Shown: positions 35,813 through 46,620, numbered from the stretch's first letter. The stretch: 64,000 nucleotides of DNA from Heligmosomoides polygyrus polygyrus (GCA_947396885.1 OX377205.1:78588969-78652968); one strand, 5' to 3'. The notes: generated by a model from the letters alone, not told the origin. A program made the numbers and translations.

Positions 35813-38800
35813 AGAAGAAAAAGAAGAAGAAGAAGAAGAAGAAGAAGAAGAAGAAGGAAAATGCCTCGAGGAGGTCGAGGCCATGTTTATTAATCGGTCC
35901 TCGCTTGATGCTAGCGAGCACTGGAGGCAGTACCATCAGGGGTCGAGGACATGCTTATTGATCAATCCTTACTTACCGCCATCATTACGTCTGTAAATGG
36001 AACTTATAGTGAAGTAGCACCAAATCTCCATTCTACAGCCAATATTTGTGCATACAAACTTCGTAATTGAATTTTGCGTAGAATCTTGGTTTAGAGACAT
36101 GTCTCCAACGGTGTGATACACACAATTATGCCTTTTTTTTTCAAAAATGAGCTCGGTTGAAGGTATTTTGACGAACAAAATCTGTTTGCAATTTTAGTGT
36201 GGAAATATAAATTTTACAGCTTCGTAGCAGGTTTACGAAGATTTTTTGGCTTTAAATTCGAAGAATTTTGCATCAGCGGTAGTTTTAATAAGGTTCAGGT
36301 AGAACTCATTAGATAGAGCTTGAAATTCTGATATACAGCCATGTTTGCTTTACACCAACATGAATATTTCCACTGATTTTGTGAACCCCTTGAATATTTT
36401 AATGATTGCAGTCGCAATAAATCTAGCCGATCTGTGTGCTCCCCTCAACGGGTGTCCCAACGCGAGCGGAGACGGCGAGCAAGGGGTTGACGCCGCAGGT
36501 ATGGCCACCTGGACGCGCGGCCGAGCCCACGACCAGCCGATACGAACGTCCCTCTCCCCTCAAACAGGAGGCGGTAGTGCTGAGGTTAAAGGTGTCAAAG
36601 GGATACTTTGTTGCGGTCAACACCCTCGACATAGTTAGCTCCCGTATGTACTTACCAGCGGAAAATATCCCATAGCAGGAACATTTGGTAGCGTAATGGG
36701 GTTGCCAAGAAATGACAGAAGAACCTGAAACAGATCGTTGTTATATCGAAGTAATGCCGTCGATTGCTTTGAAGTAGGAGCCGAGCTGACGTTCAACGTT
36801 GACCATTTTTTAATGAACGGATATAATTAGTATTTTGACAATGCTCTCATTACTTTTGCCGCTGCAGAAGTCATGTACGTTACAGATTGACGAGTATAGA
36901 TTGGATCTGAGGGAATCATCTTCGATATCCCAATTCGAATCATTCCATTATACCAAAAATTCGAGGCCCACGAAATCGCCGTTATCCGAATTATCCAATT
37001 ATCTGAAGGTGTGCGATCAGATCCATGTATACTGACAAGATGAGCTTATTTGACTCAAGCTTGCTTTCTACTAGTATTGGTTTTTCCACTCGAGCAAAAG
37101 TCAGTCCAAAGCTAAGAGACGGCGTTTAAGGGAAGGGCACTGTATTCTAGCCTTGAAATAGTAGCAAATATACAGTCAAAAGACCCGGAGGTCGAAGGAC
37201 CCGTTTCTGTAGACGTACGTAAAGCTTACCTTCGTTAAGTTGCTGTTAATTAGCGTGATGAGTGGATCAGGATATGACTCAAACGACACTCCACCTTGCG
37301 TGACTGATCTAAAATTATGGTAAGACTTAGATGTGCAAGATTCAACCATTCTGTTCAACGAAGCTTCCTCTCCATAATTTCCTTTCTAATTGCACTTATG
37401 TTGCCCGAAATTTCCGAGCTGTGAGTATCTGAAGCTCAACGTGCAGTTTCGGAACGATCTTGAAGATGCTTGAACACATTTGCTTAAGCCTGGAGCGGCT
37501 GGTAGAGAGGCTATATGTTGTTACAGGATGTTTTGTTGCGATCAAAACTCTTGCGCCAGGTGGGACTCGAACCCGCATCTTCTGCTTTCCGGGCAGCGAT
37601 GTTCGCCTTACACCATCGGCGCTGTTTGACCGCACGTAACATCCGCGATATCCACGTCTGTCAGCACCCACCCCTGTCAGATCTTGAGGACGTTCTTCGC
37701 GATCAAACCTTCAAGCGCCAGGCGGGACTCAAACCCGCACCTTTCCCTGACCGGGCGAGTCCCACCTGACGCTAGAAGTTTTGACCGCAACAAAAGATCG
37801 TTATAACAGCTAACAACCTCAATACCAGCTACTTGACGCTTAAAGAAACTAATTTGAATCCTGAAGAATTCGTCACGACCTACCTCAAAGGAGACTCTCC
37901 AAGCAGCAAGAGCAGCACATCCAGCGCTTTCGTCATGACTTTGCTGAAGTTTTGCTGCTGCTGCATGTACACCGCAGACTAGAAGGAGACTGTAAGATTT
38001 AGCTGGCGAATTATTGGTGTGAATAAATGGGGTGAGTTCTGATTGGTATGCCAGGTTCAATTGACACTTTGAGATTCGTCGACGCTAGAAGACGTGAGAG
38101 GATAAGGTTCTTCCTATGACCTGGCTAACACAAGACTTCTACAGCACCAATGTGCGTTACTAATAGCCTTACAATGCAGCAGAAATTACGTTTTGTCAAG
38201 TTCCGTTTCAAAGGAGCTGATTCTAACTTTAGCACCTCGGTCAAGCTGTCGTGATCATCAAAGATCCAACTTTAAAAGCCTAGAAGAGCTACAATTCAAG
38301 CCTTCACGTGCTACTTATCGATACCACTCATGATTCCTTTTTTCTCCTTCCTCAGACATCAGACATGGTTTTCAAACAGCACTGAAAATGAAATGCGTTG
38401 ATTAGATAAGAAGTGGTGCTGGTGGCTTCTTTAAAAAGCGCCACTCATTCGCGACTTTTTGCAAGACCAATGATGGGAGGATTTTGCCAGGAAAAGCTGA
38501 CATTTATAGGCTAGGAGAGCATGTATGGCATTAACTGTACAAACACGTCTGTTCAGTTTACGGTCAGGACCACACCACTCCAGCCATTCATACCATGTAT
38601 GCAGCATTCGGAAGCATCAGAAGATCTTCGAGGTGACAGCCGGCACACGAATTCTCTTGAGAGTACACCTAAACGCAGGTGCTGTATTAAAGTTCTATAG
38701 TTAGATTAGAGCAAGTGCAGCCTATCTGAAAATCCATGGAAGGCTTCCAGATCTGTGTTTTCAGACTGATAGCAACGATTTTTCACAAAACATGTCGCAT

Positions 38801-41800
38801 GCAGTTTCAGCGGGCGGGTTTGGCTTCTGAAACTGATCAGGTTCCCTCACCCATGTCTTATTGTTCCTGTAGTACACGGTGTTGCCGCTCTGGCGGAAGT
38901 CGATCCCCTCCTTGAATTCAGTCTCTCTGAAAAATGACAACGCTTACAGCATAAGCTCAAGGGCGTTTCCGCTCCGCAGTCGATTAACCGATATTTTCCG
39001 AGTACGACTGGCTGGACTGTAGCACAGTCTTTGCTAGTGCTAGCTTCTGCTGAATGAATAGCTCCACTCCGGTTAGTCGAAGAGAGAACTGCTTGGTTAG
39101 CCTACATCTACGCGTCAGAGATTGCAAGGACAATTTGATAAGACGGCTGCAGTTATCTTCGACGAAAGATCATCTCGCAACAAAAAACACTGCATTCTCT
39201 TCAAGTGGTTCCCAGATTCGATTTCCTGTCAGTAGCCTCACAAACATGAGCGCTGTTGTGGAGATTTCCGAAATTTTAGGGCCAGTGTCCATTCCCACAA
39301 GGGAAGAAACGGTTACGCAAGCAGTGTGTGCATCTAGACGACGAGAGAGCGCTGATCTTTCGTCTACCGGTAGCGCATACTCTATTAGGTCGTTACCTAA
39401 GTTCTGTCGTTTTTTGACCTCTGAATTCAAATGTAAATATCTCGGCTCAAACATAACTATATTAGTCGAAATAAGTACCATTGCAATCTACACATCCTTG
39501 CCAACGAGTCACTAGTTTATTTATTCCAGTAGCATAGAACTCCGGAGATCTAGAAGCCATGAATTCTTCGAGAGCGGATTCGCCATTCGAGCTCGCCGTT
39601 TGCAACTATCGTCAGCGCTCCTACACAACAAAAAGGACCCGTTTCTGGAGCGAATTGTGACTTGTGACAAAAACTCAATTGTCTACGACAATCGACGACA
39701 AAGTGCTCAATGGTTGGATATTGACGAAGTACCTAAACACTGTCCGAAGCCGAGTATGCACCAGGAGAAGGTGATGGTGACCGTTTGGTGGCGTGCCACC
39801 GGTTTAATCCACTATAGCGTTCTCAAACCTGGTGAAACAATCGCGGCGGAAAAGTACTGTCAGAATCTGGACGAGGTGCACAAGAAGCTCCAGCAAATCC
39901 ACTCAGCGCTGATCTATAGAAGGGGTCCGATACTTTTGCGCGACAACGCTAGGGTGCACGTATCGATGATTACCAGGCAGAAGCTCCATTCTTTAGGATA
40001 CGAAACAATCGACCATCCACCGCATTCGCCCGACTGATCGTCAACAGATTACCATTTTTTCAAACATCCCGACGGCTTCCTTCGCGGAAAATACTTCAGG
40101 AACCGACATGATGCAGAATATGCTCGTATGAGATTATGAATATGAGATTTCATCGCTTCTAGATCTACTGAGTCCTACGCTACTAAAATGAATTAACTAG
40201 CACCTCGTTGGCAAAGATGTGTAGATTGTAATGGTTCCTACTTCGACTAATATAGTTATGTTTGGGTCGAGATATTTACATTTGAAAATAGAGGTCAAAA
40301 AACGACAGAACTTAAGTAACGACCTAATACTTCTACCATATGTCCAAAAGCAATTTGAACGCCTTCTTGACCTTTACGGTATTTTTAGGAAGCGAGCCGA
40401 TGAAAAGTCAGGAATTGATCTCTTCCGTACATATTATATATGACAGCACCTGCTCCGGAGAAATGGAAAGCTTGTTCAGCTTGTTCAGGGCCCGTGCTTT
40501 AAACTTTCACTCCATATGTGCAAGAGAGTACGTAGACTGCGCTATACATACAATTATCTGCTCTACCCGTTGCTACGGGGCACATAGCGCAGTCGGAAGA
40601 GGTGCAGACTGTCGCGCGCACCCATTATCAGGTCCATGGTTCCCATTTCCCCCCCCCCCCCCATACCAACCAAGCTTTCCCTCCGCGATCAGTGAATTAG
40701 TACCAGGCTTTCTTGAAAGTCTGAAGTGTTTACCACCGCAAGTCATTGTATTGCCGAATACGCATTCAAATCACCCTCACGGCATTCCACATGAGTGAAA
40801 TGCGGTGCGCAATCCAAAAGAAATTGGATATCACTGTCCTTTATCCTTTTTTATTCTCTTCCTTTACGATAAAGACAAAACAACTAATTTTTCAGATTAT
40901 GGAGTACTATATAGCAAAAAAGTCATCATGCTAGTTTGAGAGCATCTGATAATGGATGTTGATCAGCAATCTGAAACTCTTTCGATCTCTTGCGGCGCAA
41001 ACGGCGGCCTACACAGGACTTCCCTGATCAGCTGGATAGTTTTGGTGAATATCTGTAGAGCGATTTCTTTTATCAAGTACGGGTTGAGAGGAAAGCATGG
41101 TTTGGTCGCTCTTTGGCCCAACTTAATTGAACGAGCATTCACTGACGCAATCAAGGAACAACACACCTGCTCGTCGCATGCGAGGAAATCATGAATATAC
41201 ATAAAAGAAAAACATGAATCAACATGAAGCATGAGTATGTTCTACAGCTTTTCTTCATGGCATCTTGATCTTTTCTTGGAGGACACTAGAAGGTCCCCAT
41301 GACTCCCCGGCAAATGGAGCTTATAGAAGCGAAACCGAAGCTTTTTAGTTAGACGATGTTCGCGTGAAAGGTGGCGAACATTGTTATGTTCTGTAAGAAA
41401 GCGGTCAAGAAGAAAAACGAGTAAAGCGTGTCCAACTTACGCCCAAACATATGGGCCGAGTTCAACCAGCCGTGCTTTAGCACCGTTGTAGAGCACCTCG
41501 TCGGGATTCGTTATGTTGAAGTAATACATTTCATAGTATTGTATAGCTGGCAGCTTCGACCAGTAGAACGTGGCCGTGGGAAACTGGCCATCTTTTTCTT
41601 GCCTGAAATTTTTCAACTTTATTGAATGAATATGAATATTAACAAACTGGTCTTACATAAGAAACTTGGATGAAGAATAACAGAGCTTTCTAGAGCACCT
41701 CTCAAAGGTTATTTTTAAGGAGAGGTGCAAAACGCAAGAGACATTGTTTCGAATCCTTCAATGTGAACATTCACGCCCAGTAGCCTATTTTTTATAGTTG

Positions 41801-44800
41801 TGACCTTAAACCTTAAACCCTTTCAAGCAGGGATGTGCGGAATTGCCGTTTCCGTATTCCGAATTGCGGTTTTAGTATGGTATTTCCGTTCTGTGCTGTG
41901 TTCCGCTTGTTTCTGCCGGAAGACAGAACAGAAAAGGTGATTTTTCACTCATTCACTCATTGCATGTTTTGCACTGACTACTCACCTCATGAATTTAAAT
42001 AATAGGCAGAGGAAAGGAAAAATCATCAATGACTCCCTTTTTGCGATTATGTTGCTTTCAACCATCTCGATGTTTGAGCACTGTGACAACCAACTTGGAT
42101 TCTTTTTGGGGAACATGGAAACGTGGTCAATCATCAAACCACGAGTTGCGAATCCTAATACTACCTATTGAAACTTTGACCATCAGCGCCAGGATCTATT
42201 CTACACCGCTAGCCGAAAGTTATATGTCCAATAGTGTGTGTACTGCGTTAGGGTTAGAAAATTCCTAGATGCTGCATGCAAGCAAGTGTTTTGTTAGAAA
42301 TTGCTCAGTTCATTCGGCTTCGGCTCTTCGTATGCCTCTAGCAAGGAGGATTCATTGAAGCACTCTGGCCGCGGCAGGGACGAACGAAAGCACTGTTAGT
42401 GCCCGCTCGAGCAAATCGATGACCAACGAGACTACAGATGATACAGGTGATATTAAAAAGCCAACCGGAATAAAAAAGGTGGAACATGTAGGCCTATCAA
42501 CGCCTGAATTTCTCTCGGAAATTGAGAATTGGAGAAGTTCTTCTTAATCTAAAAAATTTGAACGGCGCTCCTCGATTTTGGAGAATGGAGTTTTGCTTGT
42601 GCACCTCGAGTGGTAGAAGGGAAGCTCATGCATAGTAGATGCTGGATCCGACGCCGAATCGAATAAGTCCAATCCGCCATTTTTAAAATCCCGATTAAAA
42701 AGATTGTGCGAGTAGTAGCATTTTTGAAAAGCCCGGAATTTCGGATTGATTCAGATGAGCAACTTTAATAGGAAGGATTCTCAGATGATCGAAATCACTG
42801 ATTTATTAGGGGGGGGGGGCAAAAGTAATGAGACAAATTGAGGAAAATCTTTATCTCTTTATAACTCAATTACAACTCAACGATGCTGAGGAATATATTT
42901 GCCATTAAGGGCAATGACCTTGCTGCCATCGCTCAGCCAACTTCCTGTTGCCGTCCTTCCAGAACTGCTTGGGCCTGGTGTTGATCAACTGCTCATTATG
43001 GTTGTCAAAGACTGCCTGGGTTCTTGTGTCCCTTCCGACCAGGAAGTCCTGTAGGCTCAAGTAGTAGTGGTAGTTGCATGGAGAGATGTCCAGCGAATAC
43101 GGTGGGTGTTCATCGCGGTGCTCTTGGGAAACAGCCTCCGGTAAACCGATCCATGGGCGCAGACCCAAAAGCTCCAAAGATGCTTCTCGCCGTGAACATC
43201 TCGCCGAACGAAGGTCGGTAACAATTCGCCAGGCCTCACCCAGGCTCGCTGCTTGGCAGGGTTAAGGTAGAAGGCGTACTTCTCATCTTGCGTGAATATT
43301 GAGCCCAGGCTGCTCGGGGTTGGGAATTGGGCGAGATTTGCGCGACACAGGTCGACTCGTCAGACTGGGGTTTCGGCATGAGACAGACTGGGGTTTTGGC
43401 ATGCTTCTGGAAAGGGCGGAAGTGGTAACTTCTCAGGTGGGCTTCAGTAAGTAGCATACAAACATACAAAAACGATAAGCACGAAACCAGACTCCAGCCA
43501 CGAGATATATGGACACGGCATGGGGTGTCTCATTACTTTTGCCCCCCCCCCCCTAATATCTTTGGATCTCACATCGGATCCCCGAGTCGGATAGAATATA
43601 AAATTTATGAATATAAAACATTACACCAGATTTCGGATAAAATCAGTTAGCTCGCATGTTCAAAAATTCAAACCTTTTTAACCAGAGTTTGGAAAGAATG
43701 TCGGATCCGAGCCATCAGAGTCGGCCTGGGATGCAACGTCTAATGCACAGCTGTTAAAGGAGGTGGTGGGTCATTGAAATGAGGTCGTTCTTCTTCGAGA
43801 AAGAAGGCCTTGATTTGAATTGATCAAACTAATGTGTGATATATCCAAACTATAATGCAAACACCGCAACAAACAGTTAAGCAAGAAGTTCTTGCTGTTC
43901 GAACTTGCGATTGAGGTTGTAAACTTTAGAACACAATAGGTAAAAGGGTGCAAGGACAAGGTTCATCTTTAGTCAACACTGTAGTTGTGCCCTCGCAAAA
44001 TTTTCGAATATTTGAATGGGTTCAAATACCTGCAATTTCCGATCACTCGAATTTCGAATACATTCGAAAAACGCGATTTTTTGAATATTCGAATTCGAAT
44101 ATTCAAATTCGAATGAAAATCATTCGAATACCTATTCGATTGGGTCATTCGAGCACAACTATAGTCAACACTATTGCGGTATGCATTTTTATAGGACTGG
44201 ACCAACCCTCATGTTCAGTTCTAACTAACAATTCTAGAAAAATGTGGAAAGAAAACAACAAACTGAATTTCGCAATAATTACGTTAATGCGTAAACCCAT
44301 CGCTTGTTGCTATTGATGTCGAATCGACATCAGTAGAAGAATTTGCATATGGGTTAAGGCTAACCATCGCAATGTAAATGAATTGAAAAAATTGTATACG
44401 ATGAAAATTAAGATGTGTCGACACTACGCGAACTCATACATATATCGCGTTTCACGTACATATACTTTACTTTATTCATTCGTGAGGAGGACCGAGGCCA
44501 CACGTGAAAATACAATGTGAGAATAAAATACCAGTGAACTCAGTCAAAAACAAATACGTCTGAAGGCAATCGTTGTACACGTAAAAGTAGTTTCTTGAAG
44601 CCTTACAGACACAGATCTAGCCATAAAACTTCCTGATTTGCACTCAAAATCTGGTTCAACTTGCTTAAATTTCAGTAGGCCAAAAAATTGCTCGGGCTCT
44701 CGGTTTTGCCACCGAAACATAGTCTCAGCTTCCCTCTTAGCAATTCAGTCTAAAGCTAAAAAAGTTTAGTGTGTTCATAGAAACCTTACCTTCTAAACAT

Positions 44801-45479
44801 CATGAGGATGAGGGGAAGACAAAATTTCCCTTCCAATGAAAAAGCATTGTAAACCTGATCTTTCAGCTTAGCACCATTTGGTGTCTGAAATATAGTTAAC
44901 CCCGAAGCATCTCCTCATCAGCCTACGAGTGAAACTATTTTGAACATTTTCTAAGAGAAGAATCCCTTTTTTCTTCGAAGGAATGAAACTGTTGCCTTTC
45001 GTATGCGTCAGAGGATTCCGCAGTGAGATCAGATGTACCCGGCCTCGAATCTATTTCGTAGTAAACTTGAGCAGCAGCAATTCATCTTCAAAGGCTTAGC
45101 ATGACGAGGCTTGTGAGGTGGAGAAACAGAAACAGAGACGGAACGGCCGACGTTACCTGAGGTAGACCTGTGTTTTGATGATGGCGGGAAACAGAAGGAT
45201 GGGGAACGGTGCCAGAAGGAATACGCCGAACAGGAACACGGCAAGAAGGAGCAGCCCGAGCAGCACGGCTGTACACGTTCGCATCGTTCGGTCGCTCTGC
45301 TCTTTGTCGCTTATCGTGCGCTTGATAAGGCGACAATTAAAGCCGAAAAAGGCATCCGGATAATGCGGCGGAAACATGGACCCCCGAGACGATCTGCTAC
45401 CAGAAGTAACTCCAGGAGCAACTTTCCTGTTTCCCTTGTAGGTTCCGCGGTGACAATCATGTTTAGTGCTGCTCGCCAT
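22885..45479 (-). CDS. Scavenger receptor class B (CD36/SCARB family), about 13 exons
   Basis: Exons were read from splice sites and phase: E1 45157-45479, E2 41441-41602, E3 38851-38926, E4 37884-37960, E5 37230-37308, E6 36656-36724, E7 31297-31355, E8 31147-31232, E9 28229-28380, E10 about 25129-25239, E11 24927-25066, E12 24797-24870, E13 22885-23146. The family topology is clear: N-terminal anchor, FNITNPDEV and LGPYVW in E2, GKDN and PWW in E7-E8, VKGI in E9, LPPG then SPPHF and HPDPELHDPATF in E10-E11, LTG at the start of E12, and a C-terminal transmembrane helix. CD36 proteins are two-pass plasma-membrane or lysosomal receptors for lipids and lipoproteins. Phases agree across most junctions. 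E9 to E10 does not fit, and about 30-45 residues expected between E3 and E4 were not found, so one or two exons are missing from this model. Introns carry RTE, Penelope, SINE, mariner and Tc1-like insertions. It is the family of the C. elegans scav genes; the orthologue is unknown. Confidence 0.85.
23590..24748 (+). mobile_element. Degenerate Tc1/mariner-superfamily transposon in the last CD36 intron
   Basis: Broken frames on the plus strand follow a Tc1/mariner transposase: KIARDIGRPSMSV near 23837, RIFFTDKKLFTLE near 24033, VWGEIYTNGKTPLVF near 24168, KTTQAWCKANF near 24350, MDYSTWSILKARVRAKP (24429 on) and NFTKRFDFFIRAKWGHFES near 24563. Many stops separate them. The right end is around TTTTGGAACACTCTATATA (24729-24747); no left inverted repeat was found. 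It sits about 50 bp from the exon 12 donor. Confidence 0.75.
24927..25066 (-). CDS. CD36-family exon 11: SPPHF / HPDPELHDPATF block
   Basis: This 140-base exon follows a GGAATTTTAG acceptor and ends at CAACCG|GTATGA. A 56-bp intron then leads to exon 12 (24797-24870), which opens with LTGSTVNGQFRMQ. The SPPHF, GLHPDPELHDPATFDIQP and LTG series corresponds to the conserved PHF...NP..H.T.LDI.P.TG core of the family. Upstream, exon 10 supplies GTHYKSTVFLPPGIVPLRCLPG; its 5' edge (25239 at a CTCCAG acceptor) is uncertain. Confidence 0.85.
25852..26140 (+). mobile_element. tRNA-derived SINE, diverged, upstream of CD36 exon 10
   Basis: It has the B-box-like GCTTCGGATTTCCTTCACAG, the shared body CACTGCAAGTCATTGTGCAA, GACATGCCGTGGAAGTAGAA and GCGTGGCGTATCTC, and the tail TTGTCCTTTATTCC. 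The A-box end is eroded. Confidence 0.62.
27844..28011. mobile_element. 168-bp palindromic MITE (copy 2)
   Basis: This is the partner of 2277-2444, with the same terminal and inner inverted repeats and scattered substitutions. Confidence 0.8.
29400..30798 (+). mobile_element. Penelope-like retroelement fragment, decayed (copy 2)
   Basis: This is the partner of 3840-5228, with the same order of RT remnants. The clearest frames are 29740-30027 (SGPADCISWLLNLNLVQLL) and 30364-30798 (AVHPSSGKTAIVRKTFHTA to IPPRNLKARHFNDRNI). It is truncated at the same point, so the fragment predates the divergence of the two segments. Confidence 0.72.
31445..31735 (-). mobile_element. tRNA-derived SINE (copy 2 partner)
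   Basis: Equivalent to 5848-6130. The head GTGGCGCAGTCGGAGGAGGC and B-box-like GGTTCGGATTTCC are better preserved here, and the tail is AAGGATAAAAAAGGATAAAGG on the plus strand. Confidence 0.68.
32801..35870 (+). pseudogene. Degenerate RTE element (copy 2 of the same old insertion)
   Basis: It occupies the position equivalent to 7188-10382, so the insertion predates the split of the two segments. Open pieces include 33636-34127 (endonuclease end), 34448-34915 (RT fingers and palm) and 34912-35604 (QVQVWCDRLKRFGLKLNVKK). Stops and frameshifts separate them. The element ends in a long AAG tract, and part of its 3' end between AAGCGGC and GCTAAAG, still present in the partner, has been lost. 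The left flank ATGCCTCCAG (32791-32800) and right flank ATGCCTCGAG (35871-35880) are the worn duplication. Confidence 0.88.
35761..35857 (+). repeat. (AAG)n microsatellite tail of the old RTE copy
   Basis: About 30 AAG units with a few interruptions follow the RTE remnant. The partner in copy 1 keeps only a couple of units at about 10368-10375, so the tract has expanded or contracted between the copies. Confidence 0.95.
37553..37622 (-). repeat. tRNA-like 70-mer (copy 2)
   Basis: Partner of 12061-12130, with a few substitutions in the T stem (GCGGGTTCGAGTCCCACC), which weaken the pairing in this copy. Confidence 0.55.
37715..37772 (-). repeat. Second, truncated tRNA-like unit (copy 2)
   Basis: Partner of 12225-12282, same arrangement relative to the full-length unit. 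Confidence 0.5.
39385..40327 (+). mobile_element. Internally deleted mariner with long terminal inverted repeats (copy 2)
   Basis: This partner of 13871-14812 is 943 bp, flanked by TA. One frame is open from 39600 to 40037. It retains candidate catalytic Asp residues in IVTCDKN, LLRDNARVHVS and HPPHSPD, the DD(34)D arrangement of mariner transposases. The N-terminal DNA-binding region is absent, so it cannot be autonomous. Confidence 0.88.
40578..40858 (+). mobile_element. tRNA-derived SINE between CD36 exons 2 and 3 (copy 2)
   Basis: This partner of 15063-15340 has head CACATAGCGCAGTCGGAAGA, a C-rich run at 40648-40661 and tail TGTCCTTTATCCTTTTTTA. Confidence 0.68.
41441..41602 (-). CDS. 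CD36-family exon 2: start of the ectodomain
   Basis: The 162-base exon lies between a textbook nematode acceptor (AATTTCAG) and a GTAAGT donor. The translation contains YYFNITNPDEVLYNGA and LVELGPYVW, the most diagnostic N-terminal blocks of the CD36 family. The identical-length copy-1 version is 15923-16084. Confidence 0.9.
42806..43556 (-). mobile_element. Small mariner derivative with poly-G/poly-C termini
   Basis: The element is flanked by TA and bounded by inverted ends TTA-G(11)-CAAAAGTAATGAGACA and its complement with 12 C at 43542-43553. The minus strand keeps about 110 aa of mariner transposase in two adjoining frames: RDVHGEKHLWSFWVCAHG (about 43200-43147) and HPPYSLDISPCNYHYYLSLQ with KLAERWQ at the C-terminus (43110-42905). 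Only the C-terminal part of the enzyme remains, so it is non-autonomous. It lies in the first intron of the CD36-family gene. Confidence 0.87.
43995..44155. repeat. TTCGAAT-rich degenerate repeat tract
   Basis: There are many overlapping copies of TTCGAATA / ATTCGAAT, largely self-complementary. Similar tracts occur at 11380-11440, 36930-36960 and 22665-22770. Confidence 0.75.
45157..45479 (-). CDS. CD36-family exon 1: cytoplasmic tail and N-terminal membrane anchor
   Basis: The exon starts at ATG (MASSTKHD...). The same frame extends upstream to a TTG codon, but the ATG is the natural choice in a nematode. About 65 polar residues are followed by an uninterrupted hydrophobic helix (LLGLLLLAVFLFGVFLL), then KTQVYL. 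The exon ends two bases into a codon at a GTAACG donor. Joined to E2 it gives VYL-R-QEKDGQFP, the expected spacing between the CD36 anchor and the ectodomain. The cytoplasmic tail is longer than in mammalian CD36. No counterpart is visible in copy 1, because the gap lies there. Confidence 0.8.
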
Positions 45480-45626
45480 GTCAGTATCCAACTATTTTTT
45501 TTTTGAATTCAGTTTACACAAGTTTATAACGTATGATAGATGGGGCACGAGTAACAGAATACGTTCTTCTATTTCAGACAAAAGCAGAATGCAAATAGAA
45601 GCTCGCCTGTACAGCACGAGTCCAAC

Positions 45627-46620
45627 TTTTTATTTATTTATTTATTTGAATACGTGTGTTTAAGACGCACGTTCGAGAGAAACCACAAAGAATAGAACAC
45701 ATCAGAAAGAAAACTACAACATGCAACAAAGAAACACAAATGCACCCTTCAATAGACAAGCAAATTACGTTTGGCCATGCGCTCGAACGTGAAGCAGCTC
45801 TTACCGTAAAGGATGTAACCCTAAGATTAGATCTAGGCTTGACGTAAGACAGCTTACATAGACCGCCGCCGGTTCTTGACGGCAATATAAAAAGGATTCC
45901 GAGACACTGCTCCTTAAACAACCTGTCGGTAACTTGAAGACGACACAAACAACCCTCAGCTTACAATGTGATTCCAGAGTGTGCAGACCCAGATAGCTAT
46001 TCCCTATATTGGCCCTTGGAATCGTGGAGTGCAAAAAGCCACCCACTCTGATTAACGCCCATATAGTAAATTTCTTCTGAACTCTTTCAAGCATAGCAGT
46101 GTGCTTCTTTTTATAAGGAGAAAAAACTATAGAACCGAATTCAACAATGTGTCTGACGTATGTTTTATGTGCCATCGTAAGAACTCTTTTGTCATTAGTA
46201 ACCAAACCTTTGAAAACTTGATGTAAACGAGCTAGCCCCTTGCCGTATACCATTTTCACATGACCTGAGAAGTCGAGCTTCTCACAGAAATTTACCCAGA
46301 TCCTTAACTGAATTTACCTTAGCGATCATCAATAAAGTAGTCCGCTTGTACTGTGGATGTACCATTCCTCATGCAACTGGTCTTCTCCAGCCGTAAAGGA
46401 AGATTCCAAGCCACTGACCACTCTCTCATTCGATCAACCCCCTGTTGGAGCAACCCGAAATCAGACAGGTTTGACACCTCCAATAAATCTTAACGTCATC
46501 CGCGAACTGTTTCATCACTACTCCCAAATCCTCCAATTTATCAGCAATATCCGCAGTATAGATCGAGAACAGTAGTGATGACAAAACCCTCCTTGTTAAA
46601 CTCCGTTTTTAACATGCCTC
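45627..46620 (-). pseudogene. 5'-truncated non-LTR retrotransposon (jockey/CR1-like RT end)
   Basis: The minus strand has RT motif remnants SLLFSIYTADIADKLE and FADDVKIY (46600-46480), then broken frames, then an open 152-aa piece (46259-45801) with the post-RT domain: AHKTYVRHIVEFGSIVFSPY and LERVQKKFT. It ends at a (TAAA)n-type tail seen as TTTATTTATTTATTTATTTG at 45629-45648. Stops in the RT part and 5' truncation make it dead. The exact clade is uncertain. Confidence 0.72.

Larger units (their letters stand above)
26556..42554. repeat. Copy 2 of the large duplicated segment
   Basis: This is the partner of 1-20196. It joins without a gap to unique sequence on both sides (20397-26555 and 42555 onward) and sits inside the otherwise continuous CD36-family gene, so it is probably the reference placement. 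It lacks the young RTE and the 1.1-kb fold-back element of copy 1. It has its own differences, such as about 150 extra bases near 27140-27285 and a long AAG tract at 35761-35857. Confidence 0.93.

Noticed and set aside
35688..35936. Poly-Phe frame on the minus strand
   Set aside because: It is the AAG microsatellite read in reverse.
38186..38275. Candidate missing CD36 exon (WIFDDHDSLTEVLK) between exons 3 and 4
   Set aside because: Composition is tempting, but the phase does not fit the exon 3 donor and the acceptor is poor.
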